A program made the translations under genes and the position numbers. The notes below the pieces were generated by a model, which was not told the origin of the DNA, ran no database searches, and saw only the letters and a list, made by a program, of their open reading frames with translations. 48,013 nt of DNA from Paenibacillus alginolyticus DSM 5050 = NBRC 15375. Its GTDB lineage: Bacteria > Bacillota > Bacilli > Paenibacillales > NBRC-103111. Shown piece by piece: positions 6,266 to 14,953 of the stretch. Each line of letters begins with the position of its first letter. Position 1 is the stretch's first letter. Location: NCBI RefSeq assembly GCF_000422905.1, contig NZ_AUGY01000066.1:1-48013 (forward strand), given 5' to 3'.

Positions 6266-6627
6266 TTTGCTAATTCACGCTCAATCTCAAACAAATAGTT
6301 GAAGAATACCTTGATGTTACGTACATAATTAGCGATTGTTGTCATTGACACTGGCTTGTTGAAATCAGTTCTTCGATCGGGATAATTAATTTGTTTTCCA
6401 CTTTCACGAACTACAACAGTATACTACCCACGCTCTTTGACGAATTTGATGTAGTGTCTAATGTGGGCGGTCTGGACTTTAGTTGCTTCAATGATCTTGA
6501 AATGCTCTTGAAGATACGAAAGAAATAATTTTAGGGATTGTTCATAACTTGCCAACGTCTTCTTTGACAAGTTTTTTGATGAGCAATAGAGCATGAAACT
6601 TTCCAAATGAAACTCAATGTTTGTCAT
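6266..6627 (-). pseudogene. Tyrosine recombinase (phage-type integrase), N-terminal domain only, with in-frame TAG
   Basis: ATG 6627 lies downstream of AGGAGGAA. Residues 1-67 (FMLYCSSKNLSKKTLASYEQ, SLKLFLSYLQEH) are the SAM-like core-binding domain of tyrosine recombinases. A TAG at 6426-6424 follows ...VKERG. The same frame then reads YTVVVRESGKQ, TTIANYVRNIKVFFNYLFEIE, which continues the same domain, so the TAG is a point nonsense change, for instance from AAG. The catalytic domain with the Arg-His-Arg-Tyr residues is absent, replaced by the SUKH fragment. The recombinase is dead, and no attachment site could be identified. Confidence 0.75.
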
Positions 6628-6805
6628 AAAATAAAAAATTCCTCCTGTTCAGTGAGTTTTAATGCAACCCAATGAATAGAAAGAATTAGTTGGTTAGCCA
6701 CAAAAAGTTTATTGGCTTTCAAAAGCTATTAGTTGGTATATCCGTCTAGGCTGGATTCCATTTCCAAAACCCCAAATCCCTTACATGACAAAGATTCTAA
6801 CCCTC

Positions 6806-7600
6806 TCAAGAAACCTTATGCTCGATGCGAAGCTTATCAGCAACCATTGCGATGAACTCCGAATTGGTCGGTTTGGACTTCGAGATGTTAATCGTATACC
6901 CGAAGATAAATGAGATGGAATCAATGTTGCCGCGCGTCCAAGCGACTTCAATCGCATGACGAATGGCACGCTCAACGCGGCTAGGTGTAGTCTTGTACTT
7001 CTCAGCAATAGCTGGGTAAAGGGTTTTGGTGATCGCACCAAGGATTTCGATATTATTGTAGACCATCGTGATCGCTTCGCGAAGATATTGATATCCTTTA
7101 ATATGCGCAGGAACGCCGATTTCATGTATGATGCTAGTGATATTAGCATCTAAGTTCTTACCTTTAGGCATATGTACAATATTTGCACGTGTCGTTGAAG
7201 TCGTTGCGGATGCTTGATTGTTGCCAACAAGCTGGCGAATACGGTTCGTTAACGTTTCCATATCAAAAGGCTTGAGAATGTAGTAAGAGGCTCCAAGTTG
7301 CACAGCTTTTTGAGTGATATTTTCTTGCCCAAAAGCGGTTAGCATGATGATTTTCGGTTGTGTGGGAAGATTCATCTCACGCATTTTTTCAAGTACACCC
7401 AGGCCATCCAAGTGAGGCATAATAATATCTAAAATGAGTACATCCGGCAATTCACGTTGTTGTTCAAGAAAACGAAGAACTTCGTTGCCATTGTACGCCA
7501 CTCCTACAATTTCCATATCCTCTTGCTCACCAATGAACTCTGATAATAAATGGGTAAACTCACGATTGTCATCTGCTAGTAACACTTGAATTTTTTGCAA
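6806..7600 (-). CDS. spo0A: Spo0A, master regulator of sporulation
   Basis: This 264-residue protein starts with TTG (7600-7598) after AAAGGAGGA. The N-terminal receiver domain has the acidic pocket D10-D11, phosphorylation site D58 (LILDIIMPHLDG) and K110 (YYILKPFD). A linker near 125-150 leads to the DNA-binding Spo0A_C domain, with the recognition region TPSRVERAIRHAIEVAWTRGN at 205-225. Two extra residues before D58 compared with B. subtilis explain the shifted number. Phosphorylated through the phosphorelay, it activates early sporulation genes and represses others through 0A boxes. Its own upstream region has three such boxes. Confidence 0.98.
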   Translation of the reverse strand: MQKIQVLLADDNREFTHLLSEFIGEQEDMEIVGVAYNGNEVLRFLEQQRELPDVLILDIIMPHLDGLGVLEKMREMNLPTQPKIIMLTAFGQENITQKAVQLGASYYILKPFDMETLTNRIRQLVGNNQASATTSTTRANIVHMPKGKNLDANITSIIHEIGVPAHIKGYQYLREAITMVYNNIEILGAITKTLYPAIAEKYKTTPSRVERAIRHAIEVAWTRGNIDSISFIFGYTINISKSKPTNSEFIAMVADKLRIEHKVS

Positions 7601-7658
7601 CTTAAAATCCTCCTTTAGCTACTCAAACAAGTTGGTATTTTCTCTCTTAAGTAAAGGT

Positions 7659-7685
7659 ATTCGACACCCCAACTTAAATTCCTTC
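7659..7685 (-). promoter_or_regulatory. Sigma-H-type promoter of spo0A
   Basis: On the minus strand, GAAGGAATTT (7685-7676) fits the sigma-H -35 (RNAGGAWWW) and CGAAT (7663-7659) fits its -10 (NNGAAT), about 12 bp apart. Its position 60-85 bp before the TTG start matches the sporulation-specific Ps promoter known in B. subtilis. The -10 overlaps an 0A box. Confidence 0.65.
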
Positions 7686-7768
7686 TGTCGAATATTATTT
7701 TTCTTTTCTTTTAATTCACTTTCTTATATAATTATAAATTTATCTTCTATTTCCAACATTCTTCGACA
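7660..7768 (-). promoter_or_regulatory. Three perfect 0A boxes upstream of spo0A
   Basis: The 7-bp 0A box TGTCGAA or its complement occurs exactly at 7660-7666, 7686-7692 and 7762-7768. Three exact copies in 110 bp of AT-rich DNA are unlikely by chance. They indicate direct autoregulation by Spo0A~P, as in B. subtilis. A TATAAT-like sequence lies between the distal and middle boxes, compatible with a vegetative promoter, but no convincing -35 is seen. Confidence 0.8.
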
Positions 7769-7818
7769 AATTCATTGTAAATCGTGTTTTTCCTTGTAGA
7801 ATGAGGTTAAGATAAAAT

Positions 7819-7855
7819 AAAGAATCAAAGGCTGTTAACTCGCCTTTGATTCTTT
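7819..7855 (-). terminator. Intrinsic terminator of spoIVB
   Basis: The 14-bp perfect arms 7819-7832 and 7842-7855 (GCCTTTGATTCTTT) surround a 9-base loop, followed on the minus strand by TATTTTATC. The spoIVB stop codon lies in the loop. It separates spoIVB from the spo0A promoter region and is nearly symmetric. Confidence 0.85.
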
Positions 7856-9184
7856 GTAAGAGGCTCCTGAAGAAGGTCTAAGGATAATACCTGAGTCCTG
7901 AAGCATCCACTCTATGAAACAACCGTAACCACTTGTAGGATCATTTACAAATACGTGAGTAACGGCTCCGATTAACTTGCCATTCTGGATAATGGGGCTG
8001 CCACTCATTCCTTGCACAATACCACCTGTCTTATCTAACAATCGTGGATCTGTGATTTTAATGACCATCCCTTTTGTTCCTGGAATGTCTTGTTTGGACA
8101 CATGGACGACTTGAATGTCAAATTTCTCGACCTTCTGTCCTTCCACGACCGTATAAATTTGAGCAGGGCCTTCTTTCACTTCTTCTGCAAAAGCAACAGG
8201 TATGGCTTCCTTATCCAGGCTGTGGTCAGGAGCAGCATACATTTTTCCAAAAATACCGAATGCTGTGTTTCTTTCAATATTACCAATGACTTTACTATCT
8301 TTGTACAAGGTAGCATGTTTCTCGCCGGGATCTCCATTATGGCTCTTGGAAATAGAGGTCACATTCGAATACACTATATCGCCGTCACCAACGATAATTG
8401 GCGTTTGGGTATCCATATCTGTGATAACATGTCCAAGTGCCCCGTAGACGCCTTGATCGGGTGCGTAGAAGGTTAGAGTACCAACACCCGCCGCTGAATC
8501 TCGAATGTACAAACCTAAGCGATAGGACTTATCTACGACGTCATAGACAGGCTGCAGCTTAACAAGAATCTCTTCATTGTTACGAAGGATTTTTAGCTCC
8601 AGCGGTGTTTTGCTTTCTCCGGATTTGGCGACAAGATCAGCAACTTTACTAACATCCTTGGAGTCTTTGCCATTGATCTTAGTAATTAAATCACCAACTT
8701 GAATTTTCGCTTCTTCACCTGGTGAAACTTTTTGGTCTTGGGCAACAGTTACTAAATGATGACCTACAACCAAAATACCGGCAGACTTAATTTTCACTCC
8801 GATTGTCTGACCACCTGGGATAACTTTCAAATCCGGTACGACATTGACTTTAACGGTCTTGATGGGGATTGCACCGAACAGCTTGAGCTTCATTTCTGTT
8901 TGCCCAGAGTGATCGGATTGCAAAGAGATGGGTTCTTTCAAATTAACTTGAAATGAGTGCTTGGCATTGCCATTAACCTTTACAATATCCGTATCTTTTA
9001 CCGTGACTTGGGCGTTGACCGGCATTGTTAGTTGGAGCTGCTTCCCCTGACCGCTGAATAAGCGAAGTTCCTGGGGGAAGGAGGCAAAGCTTTGAAAAGG
9101 CGGAGACAAACTTACCATACAAACGAAGAAGACGAGCAGGAGTCCGAACAATCTTTTTCTTTTGCTGGATTGCAATATCTTCAC
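7835..9184 (-). CDS. spoIVB: SpoIVB, sporulation signalling serine protease
   Basis: This 449-residue protein has an N-terminal membrane anchor at residues 12-35, a PDZ domain at about 125-210 (VGDLITKINGKD), and an S55 peptidase domain. The catalytic triad is visible as H252 (GALGHVITDMD), D379 (TDPRLLDKTGG) and S394 (QGMSGSPI); the spacings equal those of B. subtilis H236-D363-S378. Made in the forespore, it triggers processing of pro-sigma-K by cleaving SpoIVFA. The GTG start (9184) is only one base after AAGGAG, so a TTG three codons later (9175) may be the real start. Confidence 0.97.
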   Translation of the reverse strand: MKILQSSKRKRLFGLLLVFFVCMVSLSPPFQSFASFPQELRLFSGQGKQLQLTMPVNAQVTVKDTDIVKVNGNAKHSFQVNLKEPISLQSDHSGQTEMKLKLFGAIPIKTVKVNVVPDLKVIPGGQTIGVKIKSAGILVVGHHLVTVAQDQKVSPGEEAKIQVGDLITKINGKDSKDVSKVADLVAKSGESKTPLELKILRNNEEILVKLQPVYDVVDKSYRLGLYIRDSAAGVGTLTFYAPDQGVYGALGHVITDMDTQTPIIVGDGDIVYSNVTSISKSHNGDPGEKHATLYKDSKVIGNIERNTAFGIFGKMYAAPDHSLDKEAIPVAFAEEVKEGPAQIYTVVEGQKVEKFDIQVVHVSKQDIPGTKGMVIKITDPRLLDKTGGIVQGMSGSPIIQNGKLIGAVTHVFVNDPTSGYGCFIEWMLQDSGIILRPSSGASYKESKAS

Positions 9185-9293
9185 GCTCCTTCACACTTCC
9201 TTGAGCCCTGACGATTGTCGTCGTCAAATGCGTACCTATAAGTTAACCCCACTCTCTTCGTTTTATAACTGAAAATGCTGACTATCTATACTT

Positions 9294-11021
9294 TCATGCC
9301 CTTGCTTTCTTATTTCTTGCCATGGCAAGCATTTCCCCTGCATGATGCAGGGTGGTTTCCGTCACTTCGACACCCCCGAGCATTCTCGCTAATTCCTCAA
9401 TTCGTCCAGAATCAGGCATATCTTGAACTCGCGTAAATGTACGTTCTTGATCTACTTCTTTACGAATGTAGAAATGAACATCTGCGAAGCTAGCCACTTG
9501 AGGTAAATGCGTAATCGAGAAAACTTGGCAGTTTGTCGACAATGCGGATATTTTTTCTGCAATAGCTTGCGCCGCGCGGCCGCTTACACCTGTATCTACT
9601 TCGTCGAAAACCAGCACAGGAATTTGATCAATGCGTGCAAATATGGTTTTCATTGCGAGCATAATACGAGAGAGCTCGCCGCCTGAAGCAATTTTACTAA
9701 GACCGCGTAAAGGCTCTCCAGGATTGGGTGCCATGAGAAACTCAATTTGGTCGATCCCTTGCCGTGAGTAGCGTACTTTGTTGCCTTCAACAAGAATGCC
9801 GCGTTCGTCAAGTATTTGTTCCACTTGTACACGGAACTGCGTGCGTTCCATCTGCAGATCGCGAAGTTCATGCTCAATTTGATTTGCAAGCTGTTCAGCA
9901 ATCCCTTTGCGCAAATTGGAAAGATCCAACGCCGCTACCCCCAACTGCTTTTCCTCAACCGCAAGCTTGTCTTCTAAATTACGAATATGCTCATCTTTAT
10001 TTTCAATAGTATCGACTTCACTTTTAATTTTATCCAAATAAACGAGTATTTCTTTAATATTCTCTCCATATTTTCGCCTTAGAGACGTGATCATATCTAA
10101 TCTTTGTTCAATAAAATCCAAACGCGAAGGGTTAAACTCAATACCATCTCGGTAGTCACGCAGTTGATAAGCAGCGTCTTCCATTTGATAATAAGCGGAT
10201 TGCGCCTGCTCGAGAAGTGGACTTAGCTTCGTTGGATCCAGTTGAACGATATCCTGCAGTCTGGAAACCGCCTTGCCGGCAGCATCTAAGCCACGGTTCG
10301 TTGCATAGAGAAAATCATAAGCCTCAGAAGAGCTTTGAAATAGTTTCTCCGCGTTAGCCAGCTTTCGCTTTTCTTCGATTAACGTCTCATCTTCTCCGAC
10401 TTTGAGCTTTGCAGCCGAAATCTCATCGATTTGAAAACGATATAAATCTAGCATTTGAAGCGCCTGTTTGCTTGTTTCTTGAAGATCTCGCAGCTCTTTT
10501 TGCAGCTTCATATATTGATCATAGCTAGCTTGATAGCTTTTCTTTGCAGCCACAACTTCGGAATCTCCGAATAAATCGAGAGAATCAATATGTTCATCCA
10601 CATTCAACAGGGATTGATGCTCGTGCTGACCATGAATATTAACCAGCCACTCCCCTGTTTGGCGAAGCATCGTCAAGTTAACAAGTTGACCATTAATTCG
10701 GCTGGAGCTTTTGCCTGATGCGGTGATTTCTCTACGAATGACCAAATGCTCACTCGCATCTGCACTTATACCGAGCTCTGTAAGCGTATGCCAAACTGGA
10801 TGCGTGGGCGGTAATTCGAACATCGCTTCAATCTCTGCCTTGTCCGCGCCATAGCGTACCAGCTCCGAAGATCCTCTCCCCCCAACAATGAGTGTTAAGG
10901 CATCGATAATGATGGATTTACCTGCACCAGTTTCTCCTGTTAAGACATGAAAACCTGCTTTGAAACGAATATGTACATGTTCAATTACAGCCAAATTACG
11001 AATCGAAAGTTCTGTAAGCAT
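9294..11021 (-). CDS. recN: RecN, DNA double-strand break repair ATPase
   Basis: This 575-residue SMC-like protein starts at ATG 11021 after AGGAGGAGC. Walker A GETGAGKS is at 29-36, a central coiled-coil region spans about 150-370, and the C-terminal half carries the ABC signature (LSKIASGGELSRIMLA) and Walker B (PVLVFDEVDTGVSG). It gathers broken DNA ends before RecA-dependent repair. It lies between spoIVB and argR, as in Bacillus. No LexA (SOS) box is obvious just upstream, where argR is only 15 bp away. Confidence 0.97.
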   Translation of the reverse strand: MLTELSIRNLAVIEHVHIRFKAGFHVLTGETGAGKSIIIDALTLIVGGRGSSELVRYGADKAEIEAMFELPPTHPVWHTLTELGISADASEHLVIRREITASGKSSSRINGQLVNLTMLRQTGEWLVNIHGQHEHQSLLNVDEHIDSLDLFGDSEVVAAKKSYQASYDQYMKLQKELRDLQETSKQALQMLDLYRFQIDEISAAKLKVGEDETLIEEKRKLANAEKLFQSSSEAYDFLYATNRGLDAAGKAVSRLQDIVQLDPTKLSPLLEQAQSAYYQMEDAAYQLRDYRDGIEFNPSRLDFIEQRLDMITSLRRKYGENIKEILVYLDKIKSEVDTIENKDEHIRNLEDKLAVEEKQLGVAALDLSNLRKGIAEQLANQIEHELRDLQMERTQFRVQVEQILDERGILVEGNKVRYSRQGIDQIEFLMAPNPGEPLRGLSKIASGGELSRIMLAMKTIFARIDQIPVLVFDEVDTGVSGRAAQAIAEKISALSTNCQVFSITHLPQVASFADVHFYIRKEVDQERTFTRVQDMPDSGRIEELARMLGGVEVTETTLHHAGEMLAMARNKKARA

Positions 11022-11036
11022 GTGCTCCTCCTGAAA

Positions 11037-11486
11037 TTAAGATAGTAATGACATGACTTCATCCACAAAAGTTAGGCTATTCTCTTTGCCGCGGCAAATC
11101 ACAAGAATGGTATCATCTCCGCAAATCGTTCCCATAACACCGTTCCACTCCAGATTATCAATAAGTGCGCATATCGTGTTCGCGGTGCCTGGCAAACATT
11201 TCATAACGACAAGATTGTCGGTATGGTCAATGCTAACAAAATGGTCACTCAAAGCTCTACGCAGTCTCTGCATCGGGTTAAACCGCTGGTCAGCCGGCAT
11301 GGAGTACTTATATCTGCCATCGTCTAAGGGAACCTTTATCAGATGAAGCTCTTTGATATCGCGTGAGACTGTCGCTTGTGTGACGTGAAAGCCGGCAGCT
11401 CGAAGAGTTTCTACCAATTCATCCTGCGTCTCAATCTCGTGGTTCGTAATAATCTCTCTGATTTTCACATGCCTTTGACCTTTCAT
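11037..11486 (-). CDS. argR: ArgR/AhrC arginine repressor
   Basis: This 149-residue protein has an N-terminal winged helix at 1-70 (QDELVETLRAAGFHVTQATVSRDIKEL, with the recognition helix around TVSRDI), and a C-terminal hexamerisation and arginine-binding domain (PGTANTICALIDN, GTICGDDTILVICR). It represses arginine biosynthesis and activates catabolism when bound to arginine. The ATG at 11486 follows AGGTGTAAGG and starts 2 bp after the upstream gene ends, so the two are cotranscribed. Confidence 0.96.
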   Translation of the reverse strand: MKGQRHVKIREIITNHEIETQDELVETLRAAGFHVTQATVSRDIKELHLIKVPLDDGRYKYSMPADQRFNPMQRLRRALSDHFVSIDHTDNLVVMKCLPGTANTICALIDNLEWNGVMGTICGDDTILVICRGKENSLTFVDEVMSLLS

Positions 11487-11488
11487 CC

Positions 11489-11941
11489 TTACACCTCTAT
11501 ATGAAATGTGATTTTTTTAATTTTGTTTAGGGCCATATCCACATAAAGCAAGCCATCAGCTTCTGGATAAATCAGACTATAGGCTAGCAGCATGTCGCGA
11601 ACGGCACTACCTGTCATTTCAAGCGGTTTTCGTTCCTTTGCTACTTTCACGAGGTAAATGTGCTCTTCTTTCTGAGCAAAATAGTCGATAAATAACCGGC
11701 TTTCCAGCTGTTCTCTTTCATTGATCGTCATCCTGATGGGAATTTTGGTTTTACCGGCAAGTACATCGAAGCCAGCTCCTTCAAGCAGCTCCACGACTTC
11801 ATCCTGCGGGATGTCTGAGTGTCTAGGAATCCTTCTTCGCTTCTTATTCGGTCCGTCCAGCCACCGTTGGAATCGCCAAAAGATAATGCCTACAACTATG
11901 ATCAGGATTAACAAAATGACTTTAACATCGCCTTGTTCCAT
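11489..11941 (-). CDS. Conserved membrane-anchored protein of unknown function
   Basis: This 150-residue protein starts at ATG 11941 after GAGGTGAGGAC. One transmembrane segment at residues 8-22 (VILLILIIVVGIIFWRF) is followed by a basic stop-transfer (NKKRRRIPR) and a soluble alpha/beta domain (DEVVELLEGAGFDVLAGKTKIP, then YLVKVAKERKPLEMTGSAVRDML, GLLYVDM). The domain loosely recalls nuclease-like or restriction-endonuclease-like folds with E/D and KVAK elements, but I cannot support that assignment. It sits between tlyA and argR in an otherwise conserved Bacillus-like order. Confidence 0.8.
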   Translation of the reverse strand: MEQGDVKVILLILIIVVGIIFWRFQRWLDGPNKKRRRIPRHSDIPQDEVVELLEGAGFDVLAGKTKIPIRMTINEREQLESRLFIDYFAQKEEHIYLVKVAKERKPLEMTGSAVRDMLLAYSLIYPEADGLLYVDMALNKIKKITFHIEV

Positions 11942-12036
11942 GTCCTCACCTCGCCATAGTATTCGCGGATTTACATGGAAAATCCTTCTTTATGAAGCAA
12001 GGATAAACGACTCCGTTGTCCCTTAGGGACGAAGTG

Positions 12037-12083
12037 AAAAAACCCATCTCTGGGCCGCAAAAGGCGTTCTCAAAGATGAGTTT
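12037..12083 (-). terminator. Terminator after tlyA
   Basis: On the minus strand AACTCATCT pairs with AGATGGGTT (one G-T pair) and GCC pairs with GGC in the upper stem, followed by TTTTTTC. It lies right at the tlyA stop, before the unknown membrane gene, and so probably ends the long dxs/isp/xse transcript. Confidence 0.75.
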
Positions 12084-12948
12084 ATTTGCCATGCAATTTT
12101 TGTGCTTCTTTGACCGTCTCAGCAATCAAAGCTTTCAGAGAAGAAGCATTAGCAAGAGACGTATTGTCATCCGTATCACTTGACCAATAGGCAAGGAATT
12201 CAATATTCCCTTCCCCTCCGGTGATTGGTGAGTAGGTCAGTCCTTTCAGGCGAAAACCTAACTCTTCTGCAAAAGTTAACACAGTGGTCAGCACATCCAC
12301 ATGCACATCTGGATCGCGTACAACACCGGATTTGCCGACTTTCTCTCTACCTGCCTCGAACTGAGGTTTAATAAGGGCAACCACTTGCCCCTGATTTAAT
12401 AAGATCTCCTTCAGTGGCGGTAAAATAATGCGCAACGAGATGAAAGATACATCTATGCTTGCAAAGGTAGGTCGCGGACCGTTCAAATCCTCCATTTTCG
12501 TATAGCGAAAATTCGTTCTCTCCATCACATGAACACGTTCATCATTACGAAGTGACCAGTCTAATTGATTATAGCCAACATCGACGGCGTACACAGAAGC
12601 AGCACCATTTTGCAGAGCACAGTCGGTAAATCCGCCTGTTGAGGCTCCGATATCTAGCATAACTGCTCCGGTTAAGTCGATATCAAATTGTTTCAATGCC
12701 TTCTCTAACTTAAGGCCGCCTCTGCTTACATAAGGATGAATGGCACCTTTCACTTTCAAAACAGCCTTCCGGCTAATCTTCATTCCCGCTTTATCAACAG
12801 GTTCTTCATCAGCAAAAACAAGGCCAGCCATAATGGCGGCCTTTGCTTTTTCTCTGCTTTCGAAATAGCCTTGCTCAAGAAGCAATAGATCTAATCGTTC
12901 TTTATCCGATGACATTGTGTTTGTGTTACTCCTATTCTTATCATCCAT
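12082..12948 (-). CDS. tlyA: TlyA-family rRNA 2'-O-methyltransferase
   Basis: This protein has 288 residues. The N-terminal S4 RNA-binding domain (RLDLLLLEQGYFESREKAK, about 18-80) is followed by an FtsJ-like methyltransferase with SAM motif LDIGASTGGFTDCAL at about 99-113 and the catalytic-region segments KPQFE and GGEGNIEFL. The mycobacterial homologue methylates 16S and 23S rRNA; the B. subtilis counterpart is yqxC. The start at 12948 is 4 bp past the dxs stop. A second ATG at 12915, after AGGAGT, is a credible alternative. Confidence 0.9.
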   Translation of the reverse strand: MDDKNRSNTNTMSSDKERLDLLLLEQGYFESREKAKAAIMAGLVFADEEPVDKAGMKISRKAVLKVKGAIHPYVSRGGLKLEKALKQFDIDLTGAVMLDIGASTGGFTDCALQNGAASVYAVDVGYNQLDWSLRNDERVHVMERTNFRYTKMEDLNGPRPTFASIDVSFISLRIILPPLKEILLNQGQVVALIKPQFEAGREKVGKSGVVRDPDVHVDVLTTVLTFAEELGFRLKGLTYSPITGGEGNIEFLAYWSSDTDDNTSLANASSLKALIAETVKEAQKLHGK

Positions 12949-12952
12949 AGCC

Positions 12953-14839
12953 TTAAGCTCGTTGTCGTTTACGCGGCACTAGCTTCTTCACTTCAGCGAT
13001 TAAGTTTTGTGCGGTAAGTCCAACTTCTTCACGTTGTTCCTTCACGCTACCATGCTCTACGAAGTAATCCGGGATACCCATAATGTGAACGTTCAATCCA
13101 ACAACCCCTTTGGCTGCATAGAATTCCATTATGCTGCTGCCAAGTCCGCCTTGGATTGCCCCTTCTTCCATCGTGATAATTGGAATAGACTCGCTTGCTA
13201 ATTGAAGTAAGCAGGCTTCATCTAGCGGTTTAATGAATCGTGCATTGACAACGCGAAGGTTGATGCCTTCCTTAGCTAATTGTTCGGCTGCTTCTTCCGC
13301 AATCTGCACCATCGGTCCAACTGCAAGTACAGCAGCATAATCCCCGTCGCGCAAAGTCTCCCACGTACCAATTGGAATTGCTTTGGGCTCATCAACAGTG
13401 CTCGCTCCCGTTCCACTATTTCTAGGATAGCGGTATGCGATAGGTCCATCATTGTACTCAAGAGCAGTCTGCATCATATCTCTTAACTCACGTTCGTCCT
13501 TCGGCATCATAAGCACCATGTTCGGAAGCGTCCGTAAAAATGTAATATCGTAAGCGCCATGATGGGTCTCGCCATCTGGACCTACAAACCCTGCACGGTC
13601 AATAGCAAACGTTACGTTCAGCTTCGGACGGCAAATATCGTGGACAACTTGATCGTAAGCTCTCTGTAGAAAAGTAGAATATACCGCAAATACAGGTTTC
13701 AGACCTTCACTCGCAAGTCCTGCACATAGTGTTGCTGCATGCTGCTCCGCAATACCGACGTCAATCATCCGATTGGGGAACTGCTTCGCGAACTTCAGTA
13801 ACCCAGAGCCTCCCGGCATAGCTGGCGTAACTGCAACAATTCTGGTGTCCTTCTCAGCAAGCTCGATTAACGTATTCCCAAAAATTTCTGTATACATAGG
13901 AGGACCTACGGATTTAAGCACTTGACCTGATTCGATCTTGTAAGGTCCTGGACCATGCCAACTGTGCGAATCCTGTTCAGCAGGCGTATACCCTTTACCC
14001 TTGGTCGTAACGACATGAACAAGCACAGGACCGTTGACTTTCTCGGCCTGTTTAAGCGTATCAAGCAATACCGGCAAATTATGTCCGTCTACAGGACCAA
14101 TGTATGTGAAACCTAATTCCTCAAACCAAACACCGTTCAGTACAAAATATTTGAGACTGTCCTTCAGCTTTTCCGCGGTTTTGGCCAAGGTGCCGCCGAT
14201 GGCAGGAATTTTCTTAAGTAAATGTTCAACTTCTTCTTTGGCCTTTAGATAATGACGATCCGAACGAATTTTGCTCAAATAATTATGAATCGCCCCGACA
14301 TTGGGCGCAATCGACATTTCATTGTCATTCAGAATGACCATAATATTTTTCTTCTCATGACCAATGTGGTTCATTGCTTCTAACGCCATACCGCCAGTAA
14401 TAGCCCCATCACCGATAACAGCAACAACTTTATTATGTTCACCTTTAAGATCGCGGGCCATCGCCATTCCCATAGCGGCTGACAGCGAGGTACTGCTATG
14501 CCCGGCTTCCCAGACGTCATGTTCACTTTCAGAGCGTTTTACGAATCCACAAAGTCCCTTGTACTTGCGCAGGGTATCGAATTTATCTTTGCGACCAGTT
14601 AAAATTTTGTGGACATAAGCTTGATGACCCACATCAAAAATAAATTTATCATACGGGCTGTGGAACAAGGTATGTAAAGCAATGGTGAGCTCAACCACAC
14701 CTAAATTGGAGGACAAGTGTCCACCTGTAACGGACAGCTTCTCTATCAGAAATTGACGGATTTCACCAGCCAATGTCTCAAGCTCCGTCAAGGATAAACG
14801 CTTCAAGTCCTCAGGCCGATTGATTTGTTCGAGCAGCAC
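12953..14839 (-). CDS. dxs: 1-deoxy-D-xylulose-5-phosphate synthase
   Basis: This 628-residue protein starts at GTG 14839 after GAGGAAACAAGC. The thiamine diphosphate motif GDGAITGG is at 143-150 with a following NDNEMSI. The transketolase pyrimidine domain has GIAEQHA and DRAGFVGPDG, and the C-terminal transketolase domain ends the protein. It condenses pyruvate and glyceraldehyde 3-phosphate, the first step of the MEP isoprenoid pathway. It lies directly downstream of ispA, which uses the products. Confidence 0.98.
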   Translation of the reverse strand: MLLEQINRPEDLKRLSLTELETLAGEIRQFLIEKLSVTGGHLSSNLGVVELTIALHTLFHSPYDKFIFDVGHQAYVHKILTGRKDKFDTLRKYKGLCGFVKRSESEHDVWEAGHSSTSLSAAMGMAMARDLKGEHNKVVAVIGDGAITGGMALEAMNHIGHEKKNIMVILNDNEMSIAPNVGAIHNYLSKIRSDRHYLKAKEEVEHLLKKIPAIGGTLAKTAEKLKDSLKYFVLNGVWFEELGFTYIGPVDGHNLPVLLDTLKQAEKVNGPVLVHVVTTKGKGYTPAEQDSHSWHGPGPYKIESGQVLKSVGPPMYTEIFGNTLIELAEKDTRIVAVTPAMPGGSGLLKFAKQFPNRMIDVGIAEQHAATLCAGLASEGLKPVFAVYSTFLQRAYDQVVHDICRPKLNVTFAIDRAGFVGPDGETHHGAYDITFLRTLPNMVLMMPKDERELRDMMQTALEYNDGPIAYRYPRNSGTGASTVDEPKAIPIGTWETLRDGDYAAVLAVGPMVQIAEEAAEQLAKEGINLRVVNARFIKPLDEACLLQLASESIPIITMEEGAIQGGLGSSIMEFYAAKGVVGLNVHIMGIPDYFVEHGSVKEQREEVGLTAQNLIAEVKKLVPRKRQRA

Positions 14840-14882
14840 GCTTGTTTCCTCACTTTCAATGTGAAAATGCTAAGATTTCACC

Positions 14883-14891
14883 ATTATATCA
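14883..14891 (-). promoter_or_regulatory. Candidate extended -10 promoter for dxs-tlyA
   Basis: In the 114-bp gap before dxs the minus strand reads TGATATAAT, an extended -10 (TGnTATAAT). The nearest -35-like sequence, TTTACA, is 20 bp away. Extended -10 promoters can do without a good -35. The site is about 45 bp before the GTG start. Confidence 0.4.
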
Positions 14892-14953
14892 TAGTTTTGG
14901 GTATTACGTGTAAAACGGCAACAAACACAAGGGGTAGTACACCTTATAAAGGA

